Of a stretch of DNA of 64,000 nucleotides, positions 10,956 through 22,477 are shown piece by piece. The stretch spans positions 248,001 through 312,000 of the forward strand of contig JACKQL020000003.1 of NCBI GenBank assembly GCA_018296165.2, given 5' to 3'. The notes beneath the pieces were generated by a model. That model was not told where the DNA came from, searched no databases, and saw nothing but the letters and a program-made list of their open reading frames with translations. This stretch comes from Termitomyces sp. T153 (taxonomy: Eukaryota > Basidiomycota > Agaricomycetes > Agaricales > Lyophyllaceae). Both the position numbers and the translations under genes were made by a program. The first letter of the stretch is position 1. Each line of letters starts with the position of its first letter.

Positions 10956-10968
10956 GGTTATGGGCTTT
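10956..10968 (+). other. Primer binding site of the copia element
   Basis: Directly after the 5' LTR the sequence is GGTTATGGGC. Its complement GCCCATAACC contains the CAT anticodon followed by AACC, as in the anticodon stem-loop of initiator tRNA-Met. This matches the known Drosophila copia strategy of priming from a tRNA-iMet half-molecule cut in the anticodon loop, rather than from the tRNA 3' end. Confidence 0.7.
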
Positions 10969-11187
10969 CTTTGAGCAGGCTACTTGTCACAGTATCACTG
11001 CTCATTGGAATTCTCCTTGTTCCTGAAGGGACACCGATTGTACCAGACCGTCTTATTTGGGATTGTCTCCTCCCTTGTTGGGAACTATCCTTGCTGGATT
11101 TAGAAATCTCCTTATTGTTCTCGTGTGATAACAAAGCTCGAACTATCCCTGCCAACCCGTACCCTGTCTACAACCCTTGACTCAAAA

Positions 11188-14100
11188 ATGTCTACTGATT
11201 ACACTAGCCCATCCATCCGCGCCATCTCTGTCCGTGGCACAGAGTGGAAATATAACAAGTTTGCCTGTATTTCACCAACAGCAGACTTCAGTAAATGGTC
11301 AAAAGCACTGGAAATTCACTTGTCACTCCTGGGGCTAAAATTCTACGTCTTCCCTGCCTACATCACCTGCCCTAGCACCAGCACTGAACCAGTGGCATAT
11401 CAGAACTGGATCGCTAACAATGATCTTGTGCGCGCAGTCATCCTAACAGCACTTGACAAATCTGAGTATGAAGGCCTGGATGATGCTACAACTGCTGCGG
11501 ATTTGTACAGCAGGGCCAAGGTGCGAGCCAAAGGTGAGGGCCTGGTTCGGATGGTTACACTTATCCAGGAGGTCTTAAAGATCCAGTGTTCTCCAAATGA
11601 ACCACTAACCACAACGGCGAAGAAGATCTGTGACACTGTCCATCGCATCTTTGCCATCAAGACACTTGATGAAGACCTGTTCAAGTGTGTCATCCTCCTG
11701 AACAGCCTGAGCAGCTCACAGTACAAACCTATCCAAGCCCAGGTGTCCAGGGGACTTGCTGACGCCACAAAAGGCACACCCTACACCTCCAACAACATCC
11801 GAAAGCTAATGGAAACGGTGCAGAACCTGACCACGCTGAAAGCCTCCAACTCCACCCTCCCCACTGACACCGCACTCGCCGCAGTAACAAAAGGTCGCTG
11901 GAGATCACAGAAACCCTGGATCCCTGGGCACACACACCATGCAGGCAGAAAGTGTTGCGCAACATGCGCTGCGCATGGACAACCCTGTGGTGGAGATGAG
12001 GTGCCCTACTGTGCACATTGAGGGGGCGCAATGGAGAAGCAAGGTTTCGATGCCACCCACAATGCTGCAGCGCAGGCAGGAGGCAACACCACTTCCCAGT
12101 CGACAAAAGGAAAGGGCACCGGTGGAACTGCAAAAGCCATGAGCAGAGCAAAGGTCTATATGCAGCTGACTGGACCGAAAGGAAAAGTCTATCTCATGGA
12201 GGAAGACGATCTTGGAAAGCTCCAGACCTTGAGCAGCAGTGCCGCTCCCACCACTGATTTTGCAGGACTTGTCACTGACACGGTGGGGGACACCACTCAC
12301 AATGCTGATGACGAAGAGTGGCAAGGCTGGATGGCAATCCTTGAGGAGGACGAGCCAAAAGCCTCTGTAAACTGGGACAAGCACACAACCAATGGTGAAC
12401 ATGAGATTACAACAATTGTGCCACTCAACCAAGATCAGGACACAGCACTCACCGCCATCTCCAAACACCCATTCTATGTTGACTCAGGAGGAACGATCCA
12501 CATCTCCCCCTGCAAATCTGACTTCATAACACTCCAACCAATTGCCCCCAAAGCCATAAAGGGAGTTGGAGGATCCGCAATATCAGCTCATGGCATTGGC
12601 AATATACAACTGCGCACCATGGAGGGAAATTACCTCCACCTTCAAGACGTGTTGTATGTCCCTAACTCCACCATCCACCTCATCTCTGTTAGCCGCATAT
12701 CCCTCAACAACACTACTCACTCAACCTTTGATCACAAAGGTGTCGAGATCACAGATCTCAAAACTGGAAAGACTATAGCCAAAGGACCTCTATTAAAATG
12801 GAGGAAACTGTATACCGTGGACCTATCAGATGCAGTTGCCGAACATGCCTTAGCAGCTCACCAAGTGGCAGACCTTGAGACCTGGCATCGCCGGCTTGGG
12901 CATGCCAACTACCAGGCTGTCATGCAATTAGCTCGCGACCACAAAATCAAAGGTGTGCCCAACCCCCTCCATTGCCTGCCTCCAAAGTGTGACTCCTGTA
13001 TCCTTGGGAAACAGACAAGGACACCAGTGCCAAAACTGAGGGAGGAAGGGCAGAGGGCAACGCGTAAACTCGAGATTGTGTGGGCAGACTTGATGGGTCC
13101 TGTAAACATACGGTCGAGGTCACGGAACCACTACATACTAGACATAGTGGACGACTACACCAATATGGCCTGGGCCATTCCCCTAAAGAATAAAAGCAAA
13201 GCTTTTCCTATGTTACAAGCTTGGGAGCAAGCACGAGAAACTGAGACTAGGCTCAGAATTGGCAAGTATTGTACTGGTTTTGATGGAGAACTGAAAAGTG
13301 AGGAAATGAAGACCTGGCTCGAAGCTCGAGGGACAGTGGACAAACGCAGCGCACCATACACATCTGCACAAATTGGGAGAGTCAAACATATGCATAGAAC
13401 ATTGATGGGGAAAGCTAGGACCATGAGGATTGACACAAACTGCCCAGAGTTTCTCTGGGATGAGTTTTACTTAACAGCCGCACATCTTCACAGCAAGACT
13501 CCAACTAAGTCCCTGAATGGGAAAACTCCCCACAAAAAATGGTATGGCCAAGGACCCAAATACTCCTACATGTGAGAGATCAGTTGTCGCGCATTTGTCC
13601 TCATACCCACTCATAATCCAAAAGTCAAACCCAGGTCTATAGAATGCATCTTAATTGGGTATGGACAGAACTCAAAAACCTACAGATGCTGGGACAGAGT
13701 GAACAAAAAGGTCTATCGATCCTATCATGTTAAATTCATAGAGCGTCACAAGACACACCATACTCCTGATATGCAGACAACCACTCCATCAATCCCCACC
13801 ATGGACTCTCTCGACAAGTCAGCCCTATCAGCACCTAGTGAGCACGACAATGACCTCAAGGAGTTCAACCTCATTGATCCCAACCCAGCACATACGCCAA
13901 ATCACAACGACCATGCAACACAGCCAGAACTCAATGCTGAACAACAAGGACCTCGAAGATCGACTCGCATATGACAACCAACAGAGAAAGCAGCAATGGA
14001 AGGGGAACGACCGCAGACAAGACTTGAGAAGATGATGGAGGAAGTCAAAGAGAGTGGGAGGAGGGTGAGAGAACAGAGGGCTGAAAGGAACAAAACAGAG

Positions 14101-15858
14101 ATGTCAGTAACCCAAGTCAACAACAACTCACAGACACAGGCACAAACCGAAGAATGAGCACCCACAAATGACACACAAGCGCTGGCACCCACAAACATTG
14201 ATCCCGACATTGATCATGATCAAGTACTGGCGGCTATCCAACAGTTCGGTGACCTTGAACCACTGGAAATGGGAATAGAGGAGGAGCCAAAGACATGGAA
14301 AGAAGCACAGAACAGACCGGACTCAGCGAAGTGGGAGGCAGCATACAGAGAAGAAATCAAGTCACTAAGAGATATGGGCGTTTACCGCCTCGTTCCTTGG
14401 TCTACCATTCCAAAAGGGCAAAAGGTTCAAAAGGGAAGACCTGTGTTCAAATTAAGAGAGACAAACAAGGGAATGCTGTTAGGTATAAGGTGCGCCTAGT
14501 CTTCAAGGGCTATGAACAGATTTATGGAAAAGACTACAATAAAACAACCTCACAGACTGCGCACATGGAATCATGGTGCATCCTCCTACACATCGCGGCG
14601 GCAGAAGGATGGGATGCAGCCCAAATCAATGTGAAGACGGCATTCTTGTACGGGATACTCCCAGAGGATGAAGTGCAGTATATGGAACAACCAGAAGGAT
14701 TTGAGGAGGGAGGGAAGGAAGACTTGGTATGTGAGTTGGTGCAAGGACTCTATGGAATGAAGCAGGCTGGGAGAATTTGGAACAAGACACTGAACGAGCG
14801 GATGGTAGCATGGGGGTTCACCAGATTAGCATGTGAATCATGCATCTACTACAGGAAAACAACATCAGGTACTGTCATTGCAGCGGTCCACGTCAACAAC
14901 TTTCTGTCTATAGCTAGCTCAAAGGGCAAGAACAATCGGTTCAAGGCTCAAATGCATGAGGCCTGGACTATATCCAACCTAGGAATTCCCCGTTACATCT
15001 TGGGCATGTCCGTTGAATGTGATCCTGAAAAACAAGCAGTCACACTGTCCCAGACAAGCTTCATTGACCGTGTCATCCTATAGTTTGGACAGAAGGATGC
15101 CCACCCCCTCTCCCTCCCCATGGAACCAGGTTTGAAGCTCAGATGACCAAACCGCAACATACAAACACAGGAGGAGAAGTGTGCTATTGCAAAATTACCC
15201 TATAGATCACTGGTTGGTTGCCTTCTCTACATCGCTGTTGCCACTTGCCCCGACATCGCGTACACCGTCCAGCAGCTATCCCAATTCCTTGACAACTATG
15301 ACAGAACTCACTGGAATGCAGGTATCCACCTGGTACAGTACCTGAAAGGCACGCAGAACCTGAAATTGCACCTTGGAGGACCATCGGTGGTACCATGGGG
15401 ATTCACCGATGCCAACTGGGCAAGCTGCCCAGACACAAGGAGAAGCACAGGTGGCTACATGTGGTCCCTCGGGACAGGTGCCGTATCATGGGCAGTCCGT
15501 AAACAAAAAACTGTGGTCACCTCATCCTGTGAAGCCAAATACATGGCCGCATATGAATCCACACAAGAGTGCATCTGGCTCAGGATGCTGCTAAAAGGGA
15601 TCGGCTGGGACTTCACTTCCACGGTGACCACTCTCTTCTGCGATAACAAATTGGCTATCATTCTGTCTGAAGACCCCACAGCACACGCACGGGTGAAACA
15701 TTTCAATATTAAATACCACTTCATTCGCGAACGTGCGCAGATGGGAGAAATACTCATAAAATATGTCAACCACTAAAGACAATGTAGCCGACATGTTCAC
15801 GAAAGCTCTGCCCCAACCACTATTCATACGTCTACGACAGATCCTAGGAGTTACCTAG
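11188..15858 (+). pseudogene. Copia gag-pol polyprotein, broken
   Basis: ATG at 11188 opens gag (about 270 residues), followed by a Cys/His motif region (CCATCAAHGQPC). TGA at 12019-12021 interrupts it, and the same frame continues from 12022. Protease/pre-integrase has FYVDSGGTIH near 12475 and a TWHRRLGHANY-type GAG-pre-integrase with Cys pair near 12880-13010. The integrase core starts near 13075 (WADLMGPVNI). The reverse transcriptase spans about 14290-15100 and the RNase H region about 15380-15770 (TDANWASCPDTRRSTGGY). Further in-frame stops lie at 13573, 13972, 14155, 15081 and 15144, with frameshifts between about 14440 and 14490 and near 15770. The RT aspartate codons are all Asn (14628, 14895, 14898) and the second integrase Asp position reads Gly near 13276. 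The product cannot be active. Confidence 0.93.
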
Positions 15859-15906
15859 CCACGATTTCATGCGAGGAGGAGCAACTCGGTGCGTGGCAAG
15901 GAGGAG

Positions 15907-16285
15907 TGTTAGAATTGGACGTGACGATGTGACGAGGTAATGGGATGCCACGAACCGAGGCCAGGGCCACTGTGGCACACAGTGGCCACGGGCCATCCTT
16001 TGTCTGGCACACAGTGGCCACGGGCCATCCTTTGTCTACACTTACTATATATACAAGGACCACTCATAGAGTACCCTCAGTTACTTTACATGTTCTGAGG
16101 GTACGACATTTATATCTTACACACACGGACACTACTAACATACTGTACCTAGATTAAGACTTACGTGTCTATTCATAGGTACAGACAATACAGTTACTTT
16201 ACACGTTCTGAGGATTAAGACTTACGTGTCTATTCATAGGTGTTGTCGCACCTGTTACTTGCTGCTGTCTGTTAGGATTCCAACA
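15907..16285 (+). repeat. 3' LTR of the copia element
   Basis: TGTTAGAATT...GATTCCAACA, 379 bp, followed by the CTTTA target duplication. It contains an in-tandem 32-bp unit (GGCACACAGTGGCCACGGGC... twice at about 15973-16036) that occurs once in the 5' LTR. It also shows the unoccupied version of the site where the solo LTR sits in the 5' copy. Confidence 0.95.
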
Positions 16286-16377
16286 CTTTACAGCTATACT
16301 CCTCACTAGCGCCCACCACGTACGTCATTTCTCGTGCCCTCCGAGCACGCTGCATCAGGCCACCGATAACAACGAGG

Positions 16378-16868
16378 CTAGACCACATGTTATCGTGGGC
16401 GAACTCGGAAAAGGAAGCTTTGCGACAATGTACAAGGACTTACTTAGGGCTATCATCCAATTCTCATTTCGCATTATCACTCTCAGGACACCCATCAACG
16501 GGTTGCTATCAAAATGTCGCTAGCCTCACCGCTACAATATTACCCGCATCCGCGCACCGGTGGTCTCGATGAGATGGTCGTGCGGAGCTTCCTCCGACCA
16601 TTGAGCATGTTCGTTCTACTCATACTGGGCTTCGGCTTTGCGCGTTCCCTCTAGATTACCATGATGGCAGAAACATTCTGCGGATCTCTGCACGTCGCTC
16701 GCTCGCTCGATCCTCCCTTATAACTTAACTGACCTTTTCCCCTCCTTTCTTCGTCGGTTCGCAATCTCTCAGCCTCTACATGGCTCCTGAAATCGCCACG
16801 AGAAGTACGACATCAAAGCCGATCTGTGGTCCGTCGGCGCAGTCCTTTATGAGATGAGCGTTGGTGAG
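16378..16868 (+). pseudogene. Remnant of an ATG1-like protein kinase gene
   Basis: Several kinase subdomains are readable in plus-strand fragments. They are the glycine loop HVIVGELGKGSFATMYKD (about 16386-16439), a VAIK-type lysine segment (QRVAIKMS near 16504), a DFG-loop relic reading GFGFARSL (about 16628-16652), MAETFCGSL (about 16662), and after a plausible intron PLYMAPEI followed by [21 protein letters not shown] (about 16772-16860). The wording of the glycine loop, the FGFARSL segment and LYMAPEI resembles Atg1/ULK autophagy kinases. Large parts between the motifs are missing, the DFG Asp reads Gly, and no C-lobe end follows, so it is a gene fragment. It starts about 90 bp downstream of the copia 3' LTR. 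Confidence 0.72.
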
Positions 16869-16869
16869 C

Positions 16870-18700
16870 TGAGGAGCAGAGGAAACCGCGCTGCGTGCTC
16901 GTGAGGATGATGAAGCGGAATCCAGTCAAACGAGCGACGTTTGGAGAGGTTTTTTGGGAGCGAGGTGTTAGCCAATTCGAGGTTTCTGAGGCCTGTGACT
17001 AGGTCGAGTGCGGTTCCGGTTGCGGGCCTGAGCCGGGGTGCGGCTTAGAGCGAGTGGGTAGAATTTGAGTTTGAGCAATGGAGGTGCGGTAGGTAGTGGG
17101 GTGGGAATGGGAGAGGCCGTCTGTCGACGCCAGAACATCATAAGATTATTCCGCCCGAAGTGTTGGGTATGAATGCGATGATAATCTTCAGAGGAAGGTG
17201 GGCGCGGAGGAGAGGGGTGAGTTTTTGAGTTTTGTTTGTTGTGTGACGAGCTCTCATTGATATTTTTTCATTTAATGTGTATACCGCTCAGAATTGGACA
17301 GGGCGGGCGATCGGATTTTGTCGATGAGTCACCAGAGATGACTTCTGGAACTCGAAAAGTTTGATTACCCCCGGTACATAATTATATTTAATACCTAATT
17401 AATCCATTCTGAATTCTGTAATGTCGGAGTAGCTCTAGTTACAATCACCAAACGATGGTAGATTTACAAAGGCCCGGACCATTTGGCCCTCAACCTGTGC
17501 TGATTGACTGAATTGAGATCACAAACTCAAGGCTGGTTTGTGGCATCGTACACTCTTTCTCTTGTTCTCCCTTTGCTGACTTTCGAGATTACCGTCCTTA
17601 TATCATGTCGAGCTTGGCGACAATCCATGACTTCCTACTGAACAAGATAGTTCGGCTGGAAGGTCTAAATGGTGGGGATCAATTAAATGTCCATGTTGTG
17701 ATATACATAGCACGATAGCCAACTCTTCATGTCTCCAAGGATCAATGAGGGTTATTGTGTATCCAGCGATCTGATTGCAACAAGAGGATAATGATGATGA
17801 CCCAGTACCTATATCATTCCTTTTCCAGCAAGACACCTTCCAGCAGGATAATAATGATGACCCAGTACCTATATCATTCATCTGTAATTTCCAATGGCCT
17901 GGGCTATGCTTTGTTTGCCACTTGAATTTGTAGTTCTATGCATTCATTGGTTGTGGTTGTGCTGCAACTGTGATGGATTTCATCATCACTGAGTCAGAGA
18001 TTATCACTAAAAATAGTGTTTACGAGATTTGTTGAATCCCGAAAAGAATTAGTCGTCCTATTGAATTAGGATTTGGAAGAGGAGAGCACAGTGATTGAAC
18101 AAGTATCGGAAGACATCATACTTGTGACCAGATGCGATGTGATCAAGCAGAGTGCTACAACCAAGCCACAGTACTAGCATTTATACAGTCTACCTTCCGA
18201 GATACATGACTAAAATGGCACATTTCCAAGAGCCAGGTGATTAAATTCTGAACATTGTACCTCCAATAGCTCATGGTCAAAATTCTACCAGTGTTCAGCT
18301 GCGATGTTATACAAAAAATCTAGAACTTCTTTTTCTTCAGTTGGGCAGCGTTTCCCAACTAAATGGATCCGAGTTCTCGCTTCTTTTGATGCCTTCTTGT
18401 ACATCTTGGCTTCAAGGAGCCCATATATTGCTGCTGTTTCCGAGGTTGGTCCTGGTTGGTCCAAGGTCGGATTTTGTAGTTCTGACCGGACTTTGAATCA
18501 TGACCTCCACCATCCGAATTGCAACAATGGATTAATTACATAAGGACGCCCAATTATAAATTGAACAAAAACTTGTTCAACCTTAAGCTTCATCGTTTTG
18601 AACATTTGACTTGCTATTCGCGTACTTCTGCGTATGTCATGTTACCAGTCAATGCACGAATCCACTACTGACGTATTCCAGTTCATCATGATCAAGATTG
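16870..18700. other. Intergenic region, no supported gene
   Basis: No protein with recognisable motifs. 17784-17880 holds a direct repeat (listed separately). The segment up to about 17330 is fairly GC-rich and may be further debris of the kinase locus; the rest is AT-rich. Confidence 0.45.
17784..17880. repeat. Direct repeat, about 36-bp unit twice
   Basis: AGGATAATGATGATGACCCA... ending TATATCATTC occurs at about 17784 and again at about 17844 with one base different, 60 bases apart. The intervening bases (CCTTTTCCAGCAAGACACCT) are also partly repeated (TTCCAGCA). It looks like a local duplication. Confidence 0.7.
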
Positions 18701-18711
18701 GATGATATATC

Positions 18712-19047
18712 TTGTCCTTCAAAGATGCCGTGTCCTGGGCCCGCCGTCGCTATCCCGACCTTGATATCTATGACGAAGGCCTCATCCCCAACATGATCGA
18801 GGATCATCTCTTGTTTGCTGAAGGCATGGAAGTCATTTGTACCGTTACTATACGGGAACACAGGAAGCTGTTCTGCGTTTTCGTTACGCACATTGCAGAT
18901 GACCCATACGCGACGCAAACTCACTTCGCACCTTTCCCTCTGGATGATAGTGCCATCTCGCTTAGACAGAAGCTCTTTCCCTTGAAAGAGGATTCTGACA
19001 AGCTGGAGTTTGTGACCATTTCCGATCCCTCCGATAAGGGTTATTGA
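18712..19047 (+). CDS. Unrecognised ORF, possible last exon or gene fragment
   Basis: The open frame from about 18706 to the TGA at 19045-19047 has protein-like composition: an amphipathic start (FKDAVSWARRRYPDLDIYDE), a hydrophobic middle (GMEVICTVTIREHRKLFCVF) and a charged end. It has no ATG at its left edge. A pyrimidine-AG acceptor (GTATTCCAG near 18680) suggests it could be a 3' exon of a gene whose upstream part I cannot trace. I do not recognise the family, and no adjacent gene gives context. It could also be a pseudogene fragment. Confidence 0.35.
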   Translation: MSFKDAVSWARRRYPDLDIYDEGLIPNMIEDHLLFAEGMEVICTVTIREHRKLFCVFVTHIADDPYATQTHFAPFPLDDSAISLRQKLFPLKEDSDKLEFVTISDPSDKGY

Positions 19048-19049
19048 AT

Positions 19050-20032
19050 AATTTTTACATTTTTGCATCTTGTTGAAAGTGTACCAGTACCCATTATGTT
19101 ATCATACTTAGCTACCATCCGTGTTTCCATAAAAAATGAGGTGCATGACAAAACCGTTTTGAATAGACGTGAACCAACTTCTCATTGATTTTTGTATCAT
19201 ATGTTATCTCACACGTTTCGACTAATGCATCATGTATTTGAGCAGAGTCAGTCACTTGAGGGCCTCTGGCTGATCTAGCTGCTTGAACCCTGTTAATCTT
19301 CTCTTGCTGGCGGCTGCCCATAGTTACATGGAAAGTATGCCTGGGATTTTTGGTGGTGATTTCATAACCCATGTTCTTCATTTCACCGCCTTCTTCCTTG
19401 GCGCTACACGTTCAGTAGTTGCGCGGGTTTTCTAAGTTCTTTACGTGACTTGTCACATCAGCCACTTTGAAGTCCAGATGGTTCGTGGTCGGCGGTTCCA
19501 TGCGGCAGGGTTTGATGGTTCTCTCAGTCACACCCATCAGGACTAGTATACTATCCATTGAGAGTGAGCAAGACAGTGACACTCCATATCTGAAAGGTTC
19601 CGTTCCAATTATATGCTAATAAATCAAGCCTTTGCTCTTTCCTCCTCGAATTGTCCATTGATTCCCAACTTCCCACTACTACTAAGAGCATACTCCTTGC
19701 ACATGCAATCACGGGGCCTGGGCTTACTTCATCTATTCTCCCTATAGTGCCAAGAATTCCAAAAAAAAACCCGCTGTATAGATCTAAGGAAAATTAAATT
19801 ATTGTCGATCAATCAAGCATCTAAGGCAGGTCAGTATTTTCTTGAAGGGACTTGAGAGGTATTTTTTATGTTAAGAGTAATAGTACTTAATTGAGGAACT
19901 GTACAAGAGGTTATTTCTCTATTTACAGATTGAGAACCATGGTCAGATCTGCGATACTGCTTCAAATCTGTGACACTACTCAGAAAGTTATGGCAGAGAA
20001 CTGAATGTAGTATAACCTTATTTCTCCCCATT
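19050..20032. other. Intergenic region, no supported gene
   Basis: AT-rich sequence with short frames in all six phases and no recognisable protein or structural repeat. Confidence 0.5.
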
Positions 20033-20870
20033 TGTAAGGGGACCGGTCTTTAGACAGTCCCATTCTCACCTCACTTAGTCTGTGGGGATTGGCACCTCTA
20101 TCTAGCTGACCTCTGGACCACCTGGCCTCTTCTTACTCCCATACCATCTTGGCTCCCAGGCCTAATGGGTATATTGTACCTGGCACATGGTATATTATTG
20201 TCAATCATTGATCCTTCTTCTAACAGGCCCAATCAGTCAATAGTTTGTAGTCATTGGCCTTTGCTTTGTCATATCCGCTGTAGTCACTGGTCTCTGGCTT
20301 AGTCATAGGTACTTAGTCATCTAGTAGCCTTGTAGTATATAGGTGGACCTGGGGATAGAATATCTCCAGTCTGGACAATAGCATTGCTTCCAGGTTTCTT
20401 CACTAACATAACTGTAAGCTCAGCCAGTGTGGCCCCTTGCCTTGCCTTGCCTTTTGCCTTTGCCTTTCATTGGTTGCCTGCCACTTACCTGCCGTGCCTC
20501 TTGACTGGATGGTTAGGATGTGAGTAGTGGGCTTGGCTTGGACTATCCATGGCTGATGTCCCCTTACAGTCACAAATACCACTGTCATATTGGTTAACAA
20601 TGATGATAACCCTATCCCTGAATAAGGCCTGTAATAGAAAACCAATCATGTACATGGATTCAGTGGCAAGCCATCATTTCTTCACTAATTGAGCAGATTT
20701 TAAGACATACCACCCCTCTGGTGATGCCAAGAAATCTAAAAAGACCACCAAGGGAATATCATTCATCATTGTGGGAACAGGAAAAGTCAGGAAACATATC
20801 ATTTATGATGGAAAGACCATTAAACTAACCTTCAAGAATGCCATGCATGCCCCAAACTTGAGCCACAACC
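20033..20870 (+). mobile_element. Copia-type remnant (LTR-like part plus pol fragment)
   Basis: From TGTAAGGGGACCGG (20033) the sequence resembles an LTR or leader with a TATA-like segment near 20336 (GTATATAGG). Around 20690-20870 a frame reads FIIVGTGKVRKHIIYDGK then TFKNAMHAPNLSHNL, the conserved segment just before the pre-integrase region of copia polyproteins. It stops abruptly where a gypsy LTR starts at 20871, so the gypsy element inserted into, or recombined with, an older copia copy. Confidence 0.6.
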
Positions 20871-21304
20871 TGTCAGGGGACTTCCATTTCCAACCTCCAC
20901 AACCTAGATGTCAGGGGACTTCCATTTCCAACCTCCACAACCTAGATGTCAGGGGACTTCCATTTTTGACCTCCACAACCTATTCCAGCATCTCCACAGC
21001 TTATTTGACATCTCTGAGGCTCATTCCAGAACCCCAGAGATCTCTGGAGAACTGCAGAGTTCTCTGTATTACCTCACTGATCATCATTCTAGGGTTAGGA
21101 CTAGCTCTGGCCTTCTGTACAGTAGTTCCCATGCCTCTGCTGCCTGCTGATGTGCTGCATCGAGCAGCAGGGATCCTTAGACTTGTTCTCTTTGGATTCC
21201 CTTCTGCTAGGTGATTAGTTACTGATTGTTCTTGCTAATATACTTTGGATTCTCCTCTGCTAGCTGCATGACTTCAATCTGCTGCCCTGGAGATCACCCT
21301 TACA
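20871..21304 (+). repeat. Gypsy LTR A, with a 38-bp tandem triplication at its 5' end
   Basis: The first 38 bases (TGTCAGGGGACTTCCATTTC...) are present three times in tandem, starting at 20871, 20909 and 20947; the third copy leads into the rest of the LTR. It ends ACCCTTACA at 21304. The other copies of this LTR have the unit once, so the expansion is specific to this copy. Confidence 0.88.
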
Positions 21305-22477
21305 GCAGAACAAGTCTCCCAAAACTGGTCTGGAAGCCCCTCATAGCTGCAAGGAACCTCTGAGCTGCTATCTATTGCTTCCCCACTAGGATTAAGCACT
21401 GCAGAGTTCTATGTCTCAGCTTGTCAACCCAGACACACCCTCAGAGGCCCCAGCCCTGCAGAACAAAGTCTGGACCTGCCTGCTACACCTAGAAACCCAG
21501 GTGCAATTAACACAATCATCTCTCACCCACTATACAACCAAAACTCTCTACCCTCTGTCAAACTACAGATTTTGTCTCCCAGTCACTCCAGGCACTGCCC
21601 AAATGCCTAACTCCTACCCCTGCACCTTCCCAGGCTGCGGGACCAGCCCCAACCACATCAGCACCTGTCTCTGTGGCTCCAGTGACCCTACGGCCACAGA
21701 TCTTGCACCCTGCCCTACCAGATGCATATGATGGTGCTTGCTCTGGCAGGGAATGTTTTCTCCAATCCTGCCTCACCTACATCCACCTCAGTAGAGATGC
21801 CTTTGACTCTGACATGTTGAAAATAGCCTGGGTACTGTCATATATGAATACTGGACATGCCTCCACCTATGTGTTACAAGTTTTCCATTGCCCCAGAGGA
21901 GTTTCCTGGACTGGGCTGCCTTTGAGAAGGACTTCCACACAGAGTTTTTCCTGCTAGACCCTGCCAAGACCATGGCCTTGACACTACATGACAGGGAGCA
22001 GTACAGGCAAGGGAAGCATATGCTGGATGAGTACATTGACTCAGTCCAGGCTCTGGTTGAGCAGACCACCTGCCCCAATGGCCTTCAGTTATGCCTCCCT
22101 TTCTGGGATGGCCTGCACCCTGTGTTGGTGGAATGCATTGACAATCTTGCAGAGGGCTGCCTGAACCACAAAAAGATTGCTTCATGGTATGAGGTGGCCT
22201 GGGATTAGTGGCAACTCATGGAGATCCAGAGAGAGCTCTGCTGCCCACATTCCACACTGCACCCAGCTCCAGTCACCAGTTTCCACCATTCCACACCTGC
22301 TTGCCCTATGCTGGCCCCTGTTCCTGCCATCCCCATGACACAATCCCTGCTGCCAGGTATCCCCATGGATGTGGACACAGCCAGACAGCTCCACACTGCA
22401 CCACTACTGTGCCAGAGATGCCAGAAGCCTGGGCACTTGGCATAACACTGCTCCTTGGGTCTGGAAGTATGTTACAT

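Larger units (their letters stand above)
9605..16285 (+). mobile_element. Ty1/copia LTR retrotransposon, structurally complete but inactivated
   Basis: Both LTRs begin TGTTAGAAT and end ATTCCAACA (imperfect inverted ends), and the element is flanked by CTTTA at 9600-9604 and 16286-16290, a 5-bp target-site duplication. Internal order is gag, protease, integrase, reverse transcriptase, RNase H, which defines Ty1/copia. A polypurine stretch (AAGGAGGAG) precedes the 3' LTR at 15907. The 5' LTR is enlarged by a nested solo LTR. Without that insertion the LTRs are 347 and 379 bp; the difference equals one extra 32-bp tandem unit in the 3' copy. The single gag-pol frame carries several premature stops and at least two frameshifts. 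CpG is still present, so this is an intermediate-age insertion. Confidence 0.95.

Noticed and set aside
18649..19068. Minus-strand 139-codon frame overlapping the ORF at 18712-19047
   Set aside because: Antisense to the plus-strand frame, which has the more protein-like composition; neither is certain, but only one was kept.
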